A stretch of DNA of 64,000 nt, from the NCBI GenBank assembly GCA_024698325.1, contig JAILRG010000071.1:1-64000 (forward strand). The letters are read 5' to 3'. The DNA is from Treponema sp. (GTDB lineage: Bacteria > Spirochaetota > Spirochaetia > Treponematales > Treponemataceae). Of this stretch, positions 39,055-48,599 are shown in pieces. The notes under the pieces were generated by a model that worked only from the letters and a program-made list of their open reading frames with translations, was not told the origin of the DNA and searched no databases. How positions within the stretch are numbered: the first letter of the stretch is position 1; each line of letters starts with the position of its first letter. The position numbers and the translations under genes are program-made.

Positions 39055-40405
39055 GCATGTAAAAGCGTTTTCTTTTGGTATTATCGTAGTCTTTCTGATC
39101 GCAATTCTACAGCTCGTCCTTGGAGTCGTCTCCGACCGTTCATCAGCGCCGAAAAAAACAGACTCAAATTTTGATATGCTTATGACGCAGATTAGCAATG
39201 CTGCCGGCCGGTACGAACCTGGTTCACCGGAATTTTCCCATGCATTTATGGGAATAATGCAGATGACGCCGGATATAGAAGAGCTTACACTGACATTAGA
39301 CGGCATGCCGATTTATTCTTATCCTGCAGTAAAAGCTGAAGAGAGCGACACCGACGTTCAGTCATACACCAGAACCACGAGGACAGCGCAGGGACGTACT
39401 CTTGCAGTAAAAGTGGCGCTTCGTGCCTACCGTCCGTTTTCAATATACTACCGCGCGCGCATTTCTTTTCTCTTGATTCTTGCAGGCACGATTGCGACAA
39501 TCATTTTGATTATGTACCTGCGCCTTGATTCATCAGACTCAAGTCTGGAGCTGGAAGCTGATGAGTACGCAGGCGAAACTGTAAGAATAGAAAATGACGC
39601 TACAGATGGCTCACAGGCTGAAGAGGCTTCCTCGACAGAACAAGAGCGAAGCATACCAGAAGCGTCTTCTACATCCGATGAGGAGAAATGGTACATCGAA
39701 GCACAGAACGCCATGACCGGCGACGCGGCCGAAGAGGAAGTAATTGACTCCACATCCCTTACAGGTCAGCCTGATACAGAAAAATCCGCCGAAGACGCTT
39801 CCGCCGTTTCAGAAAGCACAGGAGACTCAGAAAGCACGGCAGGTGCTTCAATAAGCGCGACTGCTTCTGACAGCACAGGCGCCGCCGAAATCAGCGCCGA
39901 AAGCGCAGAGCCGGCTGAACCCGAGTTTGAAGAGCCTGTTCCCCCTGCCTATCAGCATTCAGAGGCTTCTCCTGTCATCACGCTTTCACTGGAAGAAGAA
40001 CTTGATGCCATACTTTCCGCATCAGTGCAGGCTGAAGAAGACGTATCGCTCTTTATCGTAAAGCTGCTTGTAACTGACAGCGCTACCGTTTCGGAGATTA
40101 AAAGCATACTCGAAAGCAAAATCGGACATGCAGGCATCGTCGTTGAGTACAATAACGGGCTTGCAGCAGTCATCAAAAATACAAATCTGGATGCAGCGCT
40201 TGCGACAGCAGAATCTATGCTGCGTCAGCTTGAAAGCGGAAGCTGTCTGTTGGGTATTTCTTCAAGATTTGGAAGAACAATTACAGCCCGCCGCATGATT
40301 ACAGAAGCAGATCTGGCAGCCGCACACGCAGACGTCAGCTCGCCGGTCATTGCATTCCGGGTCGATTTGGAAAAGTACAACAAATACCTTCAGGAAAACG
40401 CCTAA
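39044..40405 (+). CDS. Membrane protein with acidic linker and degenerate GGDEF-like C-terminal domain
   Basis: Two TMs, acidic Ser/Glu linker, C-terminal VEYNNGLAAVIKNTNLDAALATAESMLRQL...GISSRFGRTITARRMITEADLAAAHA. Confidence 0.65.
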   Translation: MKSKHVKAFSFGIIVVFLIAILQLVLGVVSDRSSAPKKTDSNFDMLMTQISNAAGRYEPGSPEFSHAFMGIMQMTPDIEELTLTLDGMPIYSYPAVKAEESDTDVQSYTRTTRTAQGRTLAVKVALRAYRPFSIYYRARISFLLILAGTIATIILIMYLRLDSSDSSLELEADEYAGETVRIENDATDGSQAEEASSTEQERSIPEASSTSDEEKWYIEAQNAMTGDAAEEEVIDSTSLTGQPDTEKSAEDASAVSESTGDSESTAGASISATASDSTGAAEISAESAEPAEPEFEEPVPPAYQHSEASPVITLSLEEELDAILSASVQAEEDVSLFIVKLLVTDSATVSEIKSILESKIGHAGIVVEYNNGLAAVIKNTNLDAALATAESMLRQLESGSCLLGISSRFGRTITARRMITEADLAAAHADVSSPVIAFRVDLEKYNKYLQENA

Positions 40406-41136
40406 AGCGGCTTTTTGTCAGAAGAGGCGTTTTCTTCCGGTTCCTGCTCTTTAAAGGAAGCTGTGTCCATATTGTCAACAAGCTCTGCAATTTTAGGCGC
40501 AAGGGTGGAAATGAGCTTACTGTCAGGGAACGTAGTCTTTAGCACTGCAAGCTGTTTTTCTGCAAGCTCCCCTTTTCCCGTTTCCACCAGAAGCGATATG
40601 TAGTTTTCCAGCACGGTCTGGTTATTCGGAAACCGCTCAAAGAGCGCTTGATAATCACGCAGCGCTTCATCAACATCACCTTTCATTGCCTTTATGTAGA
40701 TGAGGGAAAGCTTGAGATCAGTATTGTCCTTATCACGCTGCAAAAGGTCTGCATACACGTCATATGCTTTATCCCAGTCTTTTGCAAGCGCATAAGAGCG
40801 GCCCATCTTGTAGTAAGCCTGCAGGTAAAGCGCCTTATCGCGCATGGCAAGCTTATAATACTCCGCAGCCTTGGCATAGTTCTTGTTTTCCGCATAAGCT
40901 TCCGCAACATTGTAATACTCAATGCTCAGATTCTTGATGATAATGCGTGACTGTCCCGGCACATTCAGGCCATACTGGCTGGTACAGGAAGAAAAAGCGA
41001 TGCAGAGTGCAAAAATTACGCCGGAAGCCTTCAGGCTAAGCCGGCGTCTACAGCTATGTCTATTCAAGAACGGTCTCTTCAATCTTTTTAAGCTGGTCTG
41101 AGTACAGTCCCGTGATGTGAGAGCCGTAATCAGCAA
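40402..41136 (-). CDS. TPR lipoprotein
   Basis: Lipobox-like IAFSSC; repeats [23 protein letters not shown] / [25 protein letters not shown]. True start likely downstream of 41136, because the ORF start overlaps upp. Confidence 0.75.
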   Translation of the reverse strand: MLITALTSRDCTQTSLKRLKRPFLNRHSCRRRLSLKASGVIFALCIAFSSCTSQYGLNVPGQSRIIIKNLSIEYYNVAEAYAENKNYAKAAEYYKLAMRDKALYLQAYYKMGRSYALAKDWDKAYDVYADLLQRDKDNTDLKLSLIYIKAMKGDVDEALRDYQALFERFPNNQTVLENYISLLVETGKGELAEKQLAVLKTTFPDSKLISTLAPKIAELVDNMDTASFKEQEPEENASSDKKPL

Positions 41137-42097
41137 TCAGGCGGATAATATTGCGCGGATTTTCCTTGCGGTCGCAGCCGTTCAGGCGGTCTCCGGCATC
41201 ACCCAATCCCGGCATGATGTATGCCTTTTCGTTCATGACAGGATCAAGCCAGAGCGTATAGCAGGTGCAGTTCTTAAGAGCACGGGTAACACGGAGGCTT
41301 CCCTTAAGGGCAGAAATCACGTTGAAGAACTTGATTGAACGCGGATGCACGCCCTGTGCTTCAAGGTATTTTACGACAGTTACAAGGGAGCCGCCGGTTG
41401 CATTCATCGGGTCAGCAAAAATCCAGTCTTTACCGTCAAGCTCTTCAAGGTTAAAGAATGATTTTTTAAGGTCGAGCACGTATTCCATGTCAGATTCTTT
41501 TTTGGAATCATCACGGCTGATTTTGAACAGCGCAAACGGAGTAACGAACTTATGGCTTGAATACTCCTGCACCTCTTTTGACATAATCATGCTCGGAAGA
41601 AGCGCGCCGCGGAGCATTACGCACATGACGCTGTTTTCGATTTCGGCATCAATATCGGGAATCTTATGCACTGCATAATTCTGCACCGGATAGGTAACCG
41701 GAGTCTTTACAACAATGTGTCCTTTTTTAACGCTTGGCTGGTCAGTATATGCAAGGCGGAAGAGCATTTCGTAAGCGCGCTGGCTGTAATACACAAACTC
41801 ATGATGGCCAGTATTTACATCGCGCAGCTTTGAAATAACGCGGCTTGCTTCTGCATGGCTTCCTTCGTCAGTCTCAAAAGAGAACACCTTGATATTCGGA
41901 TGCTCTGCACAGATGCGCTGAAGCTCATGGCCTATTTTATCAAAACTTGCAAGCGTTCCGGTTTTATCAAGCGGCTCAAATGTTTTAAGCGTCTCATCAT
42001 ACATGGACTTGACCAGTGCAAGGTCATCCAAATCTTTCTGTGTCAGATAGCCGTCCAAATCTTCGGCTTTCAAAATGATTCTTTCTGCGTTCTTCAT
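41060..42097 (-). CDS. upp: Uracil phosphoribosyltransferase family protein, long form
   Basis: [50 protein letters not shown]; 345 aa. Confidence 0.85.
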   Translation of the reverse strand: MKNAERIILKAEDLDGYLTQKDLDDLALVKSMYDETLKTFEPLDKTGTLASFDKIGHELQRICAEHPNIKVFSFETDEGSHAEASRVISKLRDVNTGHHEFVYYSQRAYEMLFRLAYTDQPSVKKGHIVVKTPVTYPVQNYAVHKIPDIDAEIENSVMCVMLRGALLPSMIMSKEVQEYSSHKFVTPFALFKISRDDSKKESDMEYVLDLKKSFFNLEELDGKDWIFADPMNATGGSLVTVVKYLEAQGVHPRSIKFFNVISALKGSLRVTRALKNCTCYTLWLDPVMNEKAYIMPGLGDAGDRLNGCDRKENPRNIIRLIADYGSHITGLYSDQLKKIEETVLE

Positions 42098-42118
42098 AAT
42101 CGTACCTCTTTTCTCTGT

Positions 42119-43012
42119 CTATATTCCCATAAGTCCGTACAGTTTTTTCCAGGACATTGTATACTCTGTAATCTGTATGTGCTGTGAATCGGTAATGCGG
42201 ATTTCTGCTGCTACCGGAAAAACCGCGAGTTTTACAAGCGCCGCCGTTGCCTTTATCATACGCGGGTCGGCCACTTCAAGCATGACGGTAAGTGCGCATT
42301 TTTCCGGCGATTTTGACCGCTTTATGCTTCCGTACACTGACAGAAGCCCAATCTGCTGTTTTGAGCCAAACAAGGTTTTGATGAAAGCAGACGGGTCTGG
42401 AGAAGCAAAACGGATTTCATCTTCAGGCCGTTCAGTAAGATACGTGTACAGCGCAGGATTCCAGCCGCCTTCAGAAACGGCCGCCCCGGAAACAAGCGCA
42501 TCATACGAACGCACCATCTGAGAAACATCTTTTGAAATGCAGACAAGGCCGGGAGCCGGAAGCGCAAGTTCCAGCTTCTGCCCTGCCTGTTTGTAATATG
42601 TATAGGTAGTTGCTGTTCCCGAGACCGGAGAGGCCTTCCAGCCATGCTTTTCTGACAAAGCTGACTTTACCGCGCCTGCAGGATAGGAGCCGGATGCGGC
42701 AAGGGAGAGGCCTTCCCTGCTTCCGGCTGCGATATAGACGGCCGACGTTCGTTTTACAATACGCCGCGCATCTTTTTCAGCAAGGCCGGAAACAGTGCCG
42801 TTAAGCAGCGCGCAGGCTTCATCCTCAAAGGCTTGAGGCGGCACATACAAGTACAGCGAAGCACTGCTGCCCAATAAATCCAGCATGTCTACAGTTGCGA
42901 AACGGGGAACAGATGCACAGGAAGCAAGCACCAGCGAGCTTACAGCTGCCAGCACTTGCAGCACTAGCTTACGCTTTTTCAATATCAAGACCCCAGTTCT
43001 TCTCATCAGCAT
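42119..43012 (-). CDS. Hypothetical lipoprotein
   Basis: LVLQVLAAVSSLVLASC lipobox; ORF 297 aa; overlaps ileS 3' end, so true start probably internal. Confidence 0.65.
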   Translation of the reverse strand: MLMRRTGVLILKKRKLVLQVLAAVSSLVLASCASVPRFATVDMLDLLGSSASLYLYVPPQAFEDEACALLNGTVSGLAEKDARRIVKRTSAVYIAAGSREGLSLAASGSYPAGAVKSALSEKHGWKASPVSGTATTYTYYKQAGQKLELALPAPGLVCISKDVSQMVRSYDALVSGAAVSEGGWNPALYTYLTERPEDEIRFASPDPSAFIKTLFGSKQQIGLLSVYGSIKRSKSPEKCALTVMLEVADPRMIKATAALVKLAVFPVAAEIRITDSQHIQITEYTMSWKKLYGLMGI

Positions 43013-46000
43013 CTACACCTGCGCCGCCGGAAAGTGCACTGTCAGTACACTCGGCGCTTACTGCAAGCGTTTCTCCGCTGATAAAGTCCTTGAACATTTC
43101 AAAAGCGCTCTTTAAGTCTTTGTCACCGTTGGAAGAAACAATAAGCTTAATTCTGTCAGTAACAGAAAGGCCGCGCTCCTTACGCAGATTTTGAATGCCG
43201 CGCACCAAATCGCGCACGTAGCCTTCTTTCTTAAGCTCATCGGTTACTTTTGTATCGAGACCGACTGTCAGCGTACCGTCATTTACGACCTTAAGGTCTT
43301 CTTTTTCGATGCGCTCAACGATAACCTTGTCAGTATTCAAATCTACGCTCTGGCCGTCCACGTCAATCGTAACAGGTTTACCCGTGATGATGTCGTCGAT
43401 AGCCTGGCTGGTCAGCTCCTGAATCTTAGCGGCAGCAGCCTTCATCTTGGCACCCAGTTCTTTACCCAGATTGCGGAAGTTTGCCTTTGCCTTGTATTCA
43501 ACAAGCTCGTCCTCGCGCTCGTGGAAGATAACCTGCTTGACGTTCAGTTCCTCGCGGATAGTGTCAATCATGCTTTCGAGAACAGCGCGCTCTTCCTTGT
43601 TGCGGGTTACAAGCTGAGTTGAAGCAAGCGGCTGGCGGTTTTTCAGGTTGAACTGATTTCGCAGGCTGCGTCCCATGCTGACAGCTTTCTGTACGGTATC
43701 CATGCGGAACTCCAGCTTTTCATCGCGGAGCTTTGCGTTGTATACCGGGAAATCTGCAAGATGCACGCTTTCGGCATCGCTTTCGGTGCGCAGGTTCTGC
43801 CACATGCTTTCGGTTACGAACGGAATGAACGGAGCCGCTGTAAGCGAGAATGTCTTTAACGCATAGTAAAGCGCCTCGTACGCCTCGGCTTTGTCGTTGT
43901 CGTTCTCGCTCTTCCAGAAGCGGCGGCGGCTGCGGCGGATATACCAGTTGTTCAGCTGGTCGATAAAGTTGATGAGCGGATCAATAGCAGAGCTTAAATC
44001 ATAATCATCAAGTGCTAACGACACGTCTTTTACCATCTTCTGTGTAATGGATACAATCCATGCATCAAGCGGATTACTAAGCGTTGCCCCGCTCTCTACC
44101 GTGCCCTTTGCCGTGTAGCCATCGATATTTGCATAGGTCACAAAGAAGCTGTAGCCGCTCCAAAGCGGAATCAGGATGTTCTTCAAAACTTCGCGCACGC
44201 CGTTATCGCTGTAGCGAAGGTCGTCTGCCTTTACAACTGCAGAGTGCGTAAGGAACAGGCGAAGTGCGTCCGCGCCGAACATATTGATGGCTTCAACAGG
44301 GTCGGTGTAGTTTTTAAGTGACTTACTCATCTTGCGGCCATCTTCTGCAAGGACAAGGCCGTTTACGATACAGTTCTTGAATGCGGGAGTGTCAAACAGC
44401 TCTGCAGCCAGGATTGTAAGCGTATAGAACCAGCCGCGAGTCTGATCGAGGCCCTCGCTGATAAAGTCAGCCGGGAAATGCTTTTCGAAATACTCTTTGT
44501 TCTCAAACGGATAGTGCTGCTGTGCATACGGCATGGAGCCTGACTCAAACCAGCAGTCAAACACTTCGGGGATGCGGTGCATGGTCCCGCCGCACTTACA
44601 CGGAATTGTCACCTTGTCGACAAACTGCTTGTGCAGGTCATTCAGGTCAACGCCGCTTTTTTCTTTAAGCTCAGCGCGGCTTCCGATACAGATTTTCTCT
44701 CCGCAGTCGTCGCATCTCCAGATTGGAATCGGGTTACCCCAGTAGCGGTTACGGCTGATAGCCCAGTCGCGGCTTCCTGCAAGCCATTTACCGAAGCGGC
44801 CTTCCTTGATGTGAGCCGGCTGCCACTTAATCTGGCTATTAGCCTTAAGCAGGCGGTCGTGCTGGTCAGCGACTTTTACGAACCAGCTTCCGATGCCGCG
44901 GTAAATAAGCGGGCTTCCGCAACGCCAGCAGTGCGGATACTGGTGCAGGACCGTGTCGCGCTTTACAAGCTTTCCTTCTTTCTTGAGGCGGTCCATGATG
45001 TCCTTGTCTGCGTCTTTTACGAATACGCCGGCGTAGTCGGACACTTCTTTTGTAAAGCGGCATTCAGCGTCAATCGGCTCCACAAAGGGCACGCCGCTAC
45101 CGGCGAATACCTTGGAGTCGTCTTCACCGAAAGCCGGAGCGATATGGACGATGCCCGTACCGTCTTCAGTAGAAACATAGTCTGCATTGAACAGGCGGAA
45201 AGCGCCTTTCTCACACTTCTGGCCGCTCTGTTTCTCGCACTCCGCAGCGTCTTTGAGCTGTGCAAAATACGGGAAAAGCGGCTCATACTCTGCGTCCAGG
45301 AACTCACTGCCCTTGTGGCGCCAGACAATCTCATAGTCTTCGCTCTTTTTGTAGTAAGCGCCAAGACGGCTCTCTGCAAAAATGTAGTAGTCGCCGCTTG
45401 CCTTATCGAGAATCTTTACATAATCGATTTCAGGGCCCATACAAAGGCCGAGGTTTGAAGGCAGCGTCCACGGAGTCGTCGTCCAGGCAAGGAAGTATGT
45501 TTTGCCGTTTTCCATATCCGGGTCGCTGAAAGCAGCTGGAGCCTTTGTCACCTTAAAGCGAATCGTGATGGCGGGATCCTGCTTTTCCTTGTAGCCCTGA
45601 GCAAGCTCGTGCGTAGAAAGCACGGTCGCGCAGCGCGGACAGTACGGGAGGATATATTTTCCTTCGTAAATAAGCCCTTTGTCCCAAAGAGACTTTGCGA
45701 CCCACCAGATGGTCTCCATAAAGTCCGGGTTCATCGTCTTGTAGTCATTGTCAAAATCAACCCAGCGGCCCATGCGGGTAATGGTCTTGCGCCATTCGCC
45801 GGTGTATTTAAGGACGGAAGCGCGGCACTTGTCATTGAAGTTCGCAACTCCGTATGCTTCGATTTCGTGTTTTGAGTTGATTCCCAGCTCTTTTTCAATC
45901 AGATTCTCAACCGGAAGGCCATGGCAGTCCCAGCCGAAGCGGCGCTCCACCTTTTTGCCTTTCATCGTCTGGTAGCGGGGAATAATGTCTTTTATCGTTG

Positions 46001-46184
46001 AGGGAATGAAGTGGCCGAAGTGCGGCAGGCCTGTAGCAAAGGGCGGGCCGTCAAAGAAAATAAATTCCTCAGCGCCTTCACGCTGTGAAACAGATTTTTT
46101 GAACGTATCGTTCTTTTTCCAAAATTCAAGGATTTCTTCTTCCTGCTTAGGAAAATCAACCTTAGCATCAACTGACTTATACAA
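42969..46184 (-). CDS. ileS: Isoleucyl-tRNA synthetase
   Basis: HIGH-like PHFGHFIPSTIKDIIPRYQ, KMSKSLKNY; ORF opens with GTG at 46196, but GAGGA lies upstream of TTG at 46184 (YKSVDAKVDFP). Confidence 0.97.
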   Translation of the reverse strand: MYKSVDAKVDFPKQEEEILEFWKKNDTFKKSVSQREGAEEFIFFDGPPFATGLPHFGHFIPSTIKDIIPRYQTMKGKKVERRFGWDCHGLPVENLIEKELGINSKHEIEAYGVANFNDKCRASVLKYTGEWRKTITRMGRWVDFDNDYKTMNPDFMETIWWVAKSLWDKGLIYEGKYILPYCPRCATVLSTHELAQGYKEKQDPAITIRFKVTKAPAAFSDPDMENGKTYFLAWTTTPWTLPSNLGLCMGPEIDYVKILDKASGDYYIFAESRLGAYYKKSEDYEIVWRHKGSEFLDAEYEPLFPYFAQLKDAAECEKQSGQKCEKGAFRLFNADYVSTEDGTGIVHIAPAFGEDDSKVFAGSGVPFVEPIDAECRFTKEVSDYAGVFVKDADKDIMDRLKKEGKLVKRDTVLHQYPHCWRCGSPLIYRGIGSWFVKVADQHDRLLKANSQIKWQPAHIKEGRFGKWLAGSRDWAISRNRYWGNPIPIWRCDDCGEKICIGSRAELKEKSGVDLNDLHKQFVDKVTIPCKCGGTMHRIPEVFDCWFESGSMPYAQQHYPFENKEYFEKHFPADFISEGLDQTRGWFYTLTILAAELFDTPAFKNCIVNGLVLAEDGRKMSKSLKNYTDPVEAINMFGADALRLFLTHSAVVKADDLRYSDNGVREVLKNILIPLWSGYSFFVTYANIDGYTAKGTVESGATLSNPLDAWIVSITQKMVKDVSLALDDYDLSSAIDPLINFIDQLNNWYIRRSRRRFWKSENDNDKAEAYEALYYALKTFSLTAAPFIPFVTESMWQNLRTESDAESVHLADFPVYNAKLRDEKLEFRMDTVQKAVSMGRSLRNQFNLKNRQPLASTQLVTRNKEERAVLESMIDTIREELNVKQVIFHEREDELVEYKAKANFRNLGKELGAKMKAAAAKIQELTSQAIDDIITGKPVTIDVDGQSVDLNTDKVIVERIEKEDLKVVNDGTLTVGLDTKVTDELKKEGYVRDLVRGIQNLRKERGLSVTDRIKLIVSSNGDKDLKSAFEMFKDFISGETLAVSAECTDSALSGGAGVDADEKNWGLDIEKA

Positions 46185-46250
46185 AATAGTCCTCACTGAA
46201 TACGATATTTGGCGTACTTTATCACTTTTTAGAGAAATAATCTACTATCT

Positions 46251-46284
46251 GCAAAAAAACAGACCGCCTCGTAAGGCAGCCTGT
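46251..46284 (-). terminator. Intrinsic terminator downstream of antiporter gene
   Basis: Minus strand ACAGGCTGCC-TTACGA-GGCGGTCTGTTTTTTTGC (imperfect stem). Confidence 0.6.
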
Positions 46285-46300
46285 CAGTTCGATACAGTCG

Positions 46301-48454
46301 TTACAGTTCGTTTATAAGAATGTCTTTTACCGTGGCAGCATCGGGAGCCTCTGCTATGCGCGCACGCTTTCCTTCATTTTTTAAGATACTGGTAATGAAC
46401 GCCAGGAACTGCAGATGCGGTGATTTTTCAACCTTGGGAGATGCAACCAGAATAAAGATGGTAGACGGTTTTCCGTCCATTGCCCCAAAGTCAGCGCCGG
46501 TCTTTTTTATGCCGATTGCGCAGCACAAGCCGTCAACACCGTCAGTCTTGGCGTGAGGAAGCGCAATACCATTCTGCATACCGGTGCTCATCACCTTTTC
46601 GCGCTCATCAACATCGTGAAGCACCTGGGCAAAATTGGTTACATGGCCGGTATTTGCGAGAAGCTGCACCAGCTCCTTTAAGATTTCATCCTTTGTATTT
46701 CCCTGCAGGTCAACGGAAATTGCACGGGCCTTAATTTTCTTGACCAGATGCTTATCCGCATGGAGCGCACAATTGTGAATCACGCCGTCAAAAGAATCTT
46801 TCTTAAGCTGCAGTGGATCGCTTGCATCCTTTAAGTCCTGCATGGCCTCGTTTAAGCGAAGCACGTTCTCGTACATCGTAGTCTTAATAAAGCCGGCTTC
46901 TTCCTGGGAAGCTTCAATCGTGATGATATTTTCTTTCTTGGTGATTGAAAGCGCAAAATCATCTTTACGGGCATGGCTGATGCCCTCGTCCATGTTAAGG
47001 CTCTGCACAAAGAAACCTTCGCTTCTAAGATCACGCAAAAGGCCGTGATTAACCATGCCGGCGATTTCTGCGGTGCCGAAATCCCAGGTGATTGTCTCGC
47101 TGTCGCCAATTTTGGTTTCCTTGCGGGTGCCGCGGCCGTTCATCTTAAGAGAAGCGGTTAAAAGCGGCGGGGCAGCAAGCGTTGTCAGAAGCGTCATAAG
47201 GATGACGACGCCGAACATCTGCTCGTCAAGAATACCGGCCGTTAAACCGATACCTGCAATGATAAGCGCGACTTCTCCACGCGGGACCATGCCGCTTCCG
47301 ATTCTGAGCGCACCGCGCAGGTTAAAGCCCATGGCAAGCGTCGGAATACCACAGCCCATCACCTTAGAAACGACGGCAAGCACCGTATAGCAAAGCCCGA
47401 AGCCGAGCACTTCTGCACTGAACAGCGCGCGGACGTTTACCATCATGCCCATTACGGCAAAGAAAAGCGGCACAAAGAACTCGTACAGGCCGTACATGCG
47501 TTCCTGCACCACGTTTGCAATATCGGTGCCAGAAAGCGAAAGGCCGGTGACGTACGCGCCGATAATCATGGCAAGGCCCTGTTTTTCAAAGAAACCTGCA
47601 AGCAAGAGCGCAAGTCCCAGCGCGCAAATCGAAAAATCCCAGCTGTGCTTAAAAAGCTTTAAGAACGCCGCAATGCGCTTTGAGAATATCAGGCCAAGAG
47701 CCGTAAAGCCAAGCCAGATACCAAACGCACGGGCGGCAATCAGGGAAATAGCCCCGGCGCTGACGCTGCCACCGCCCTGCAGAACTGCGACAATGCCGAG
47801 CACCACCGCAAGAAGCACGATGCCAAGCACGTCATCAAAGACAGCAGCTGCAAGAATCGTCACACCCTCGGGAGAGTCCATCTTTTTCTGAGCCGACAGA
47901 ATCCGTGCGGTAATACCGACAGATGTTGCCGTAGACATAATGCCCAAAAAGAGGCACAGCGGATCTGAGAATGATTTTCCCAGGAGCAGCACGCCGGTAA
48001 TGTCGCCAAAGACAAATGAGAACACGACGCCGCCAAGGCCCACAATGCTGCCTGTAAGCGAGTACTTTAAGAAAAGGGCAAAATCTGTTTCAAGACCGCT
48101 TGCAAACAGCAGGATGATTGATGCGATAGTAGAAAAGCCGTACAGCTCGGGAGAAACCGCAAGGTCGGCGCTGTTGAGCGGAAAAAAGCCGTGCGGAAAA
48201 CCTGGCAGCGGAATACCGCCAAGCGCATACGGGCCGATAATAACACCGGATATCAATTCACCCAGCACGCTTGGAATGCCAATGCGTTCGGCAGCCTTGC
48301 CAAACACCCTGACTGCAAAAAGAATAACAGCAATCTGGAGTACAAGATTTGTCATCGACTCGGTAACGTCACCTTCAGCACAGACAAATCCCCCTGCAAG
48401 CAGCAGCAATGCATAAATCGAAAATCGAAAAAGAGATGAATGATTACGTGTCAT
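46301..48454 (-). CDS. Cation:proton antiporter with C-terminal PTS EIIA(Ntr)-like domain
   Basis: N-terminal Na/H exchanger multi-TM region; C-terminal VMSTGMQNGIALPHAKTDGVDGLCCAIGI...FILVASPKVEKSPHLQFLAFI (EIIA type-2). Start at ATG 48454. Confidence 0.88.
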   Translation of the reverse strand: MTRNHSSLFRFSIYALLLLAGGFVCAEGDVTESMTNLVLQIAVILFAVRVFGKAAERIGIPSVLGELISGVIIGPYALGGIPLPGFPHGFFPLNSADLAVSPELYGFSTIASIILLFASGLETDFALFLKYSLTGSIVGLGGVVFSFVFGDITGVLLLGKSFSDPLCLFLGIMSTATSVGITARILSAQKKMDSPEGVTILAAAVFDDVLGIVLLAVVLGIVAVLQGGGSVSAGAISLIAARAFGIWLGFTALGLIFSKRIAAFLKLFKHSWDFSICALGLALLLAGFFEKQGLAMIIGAYVTGLSLSGTDIANVVQERMYGLYEFFVPLFFAVMGMMVNVRALFSAEVLGFGLCYTVLAVVSKVMGCGIPTLAMGFNLRGALRIGSGMVPRGEVALIIAGIGLTAGILDEQMFGVVILMTLLTTLAAPPLLTASLKMNGRGTRKETKIGDSETITWDFGTAEIAGMVNHGLLRDLRSEGFFVQSLNMDEGISHARKDDFALSITKKENIITIEASQEEAGFIKTTMYENVLRLNEAMQDLKDASDPLQLKKDSFDGVIHNCALHADKHLVKKIKARAISVDLQGNTKDEILKELVQLLANTGHVTNFAQVLHDVDEREKVMSTGMQNGIALPHAKTDGVDGLCCAIGIKKTGADFGAMDGKPSTIFILVASPKVEKSPHLQFLAFITSILKNEGKRARIAEAPDAATVKDILINEL

Positions 48455-48599
48455 AGCCAGCAATTATAGCACCATGCGCAATGTATTGCAACAAAACCGC
48501 AAAGATTGCAGAGCTTTGCGCCCTCGCCCGTCCAAGCGTAAGATGCAAGGCACGCGCGCTCAATAGCATAATTTCCTGTTATCAGCTACACTTCCAGAC

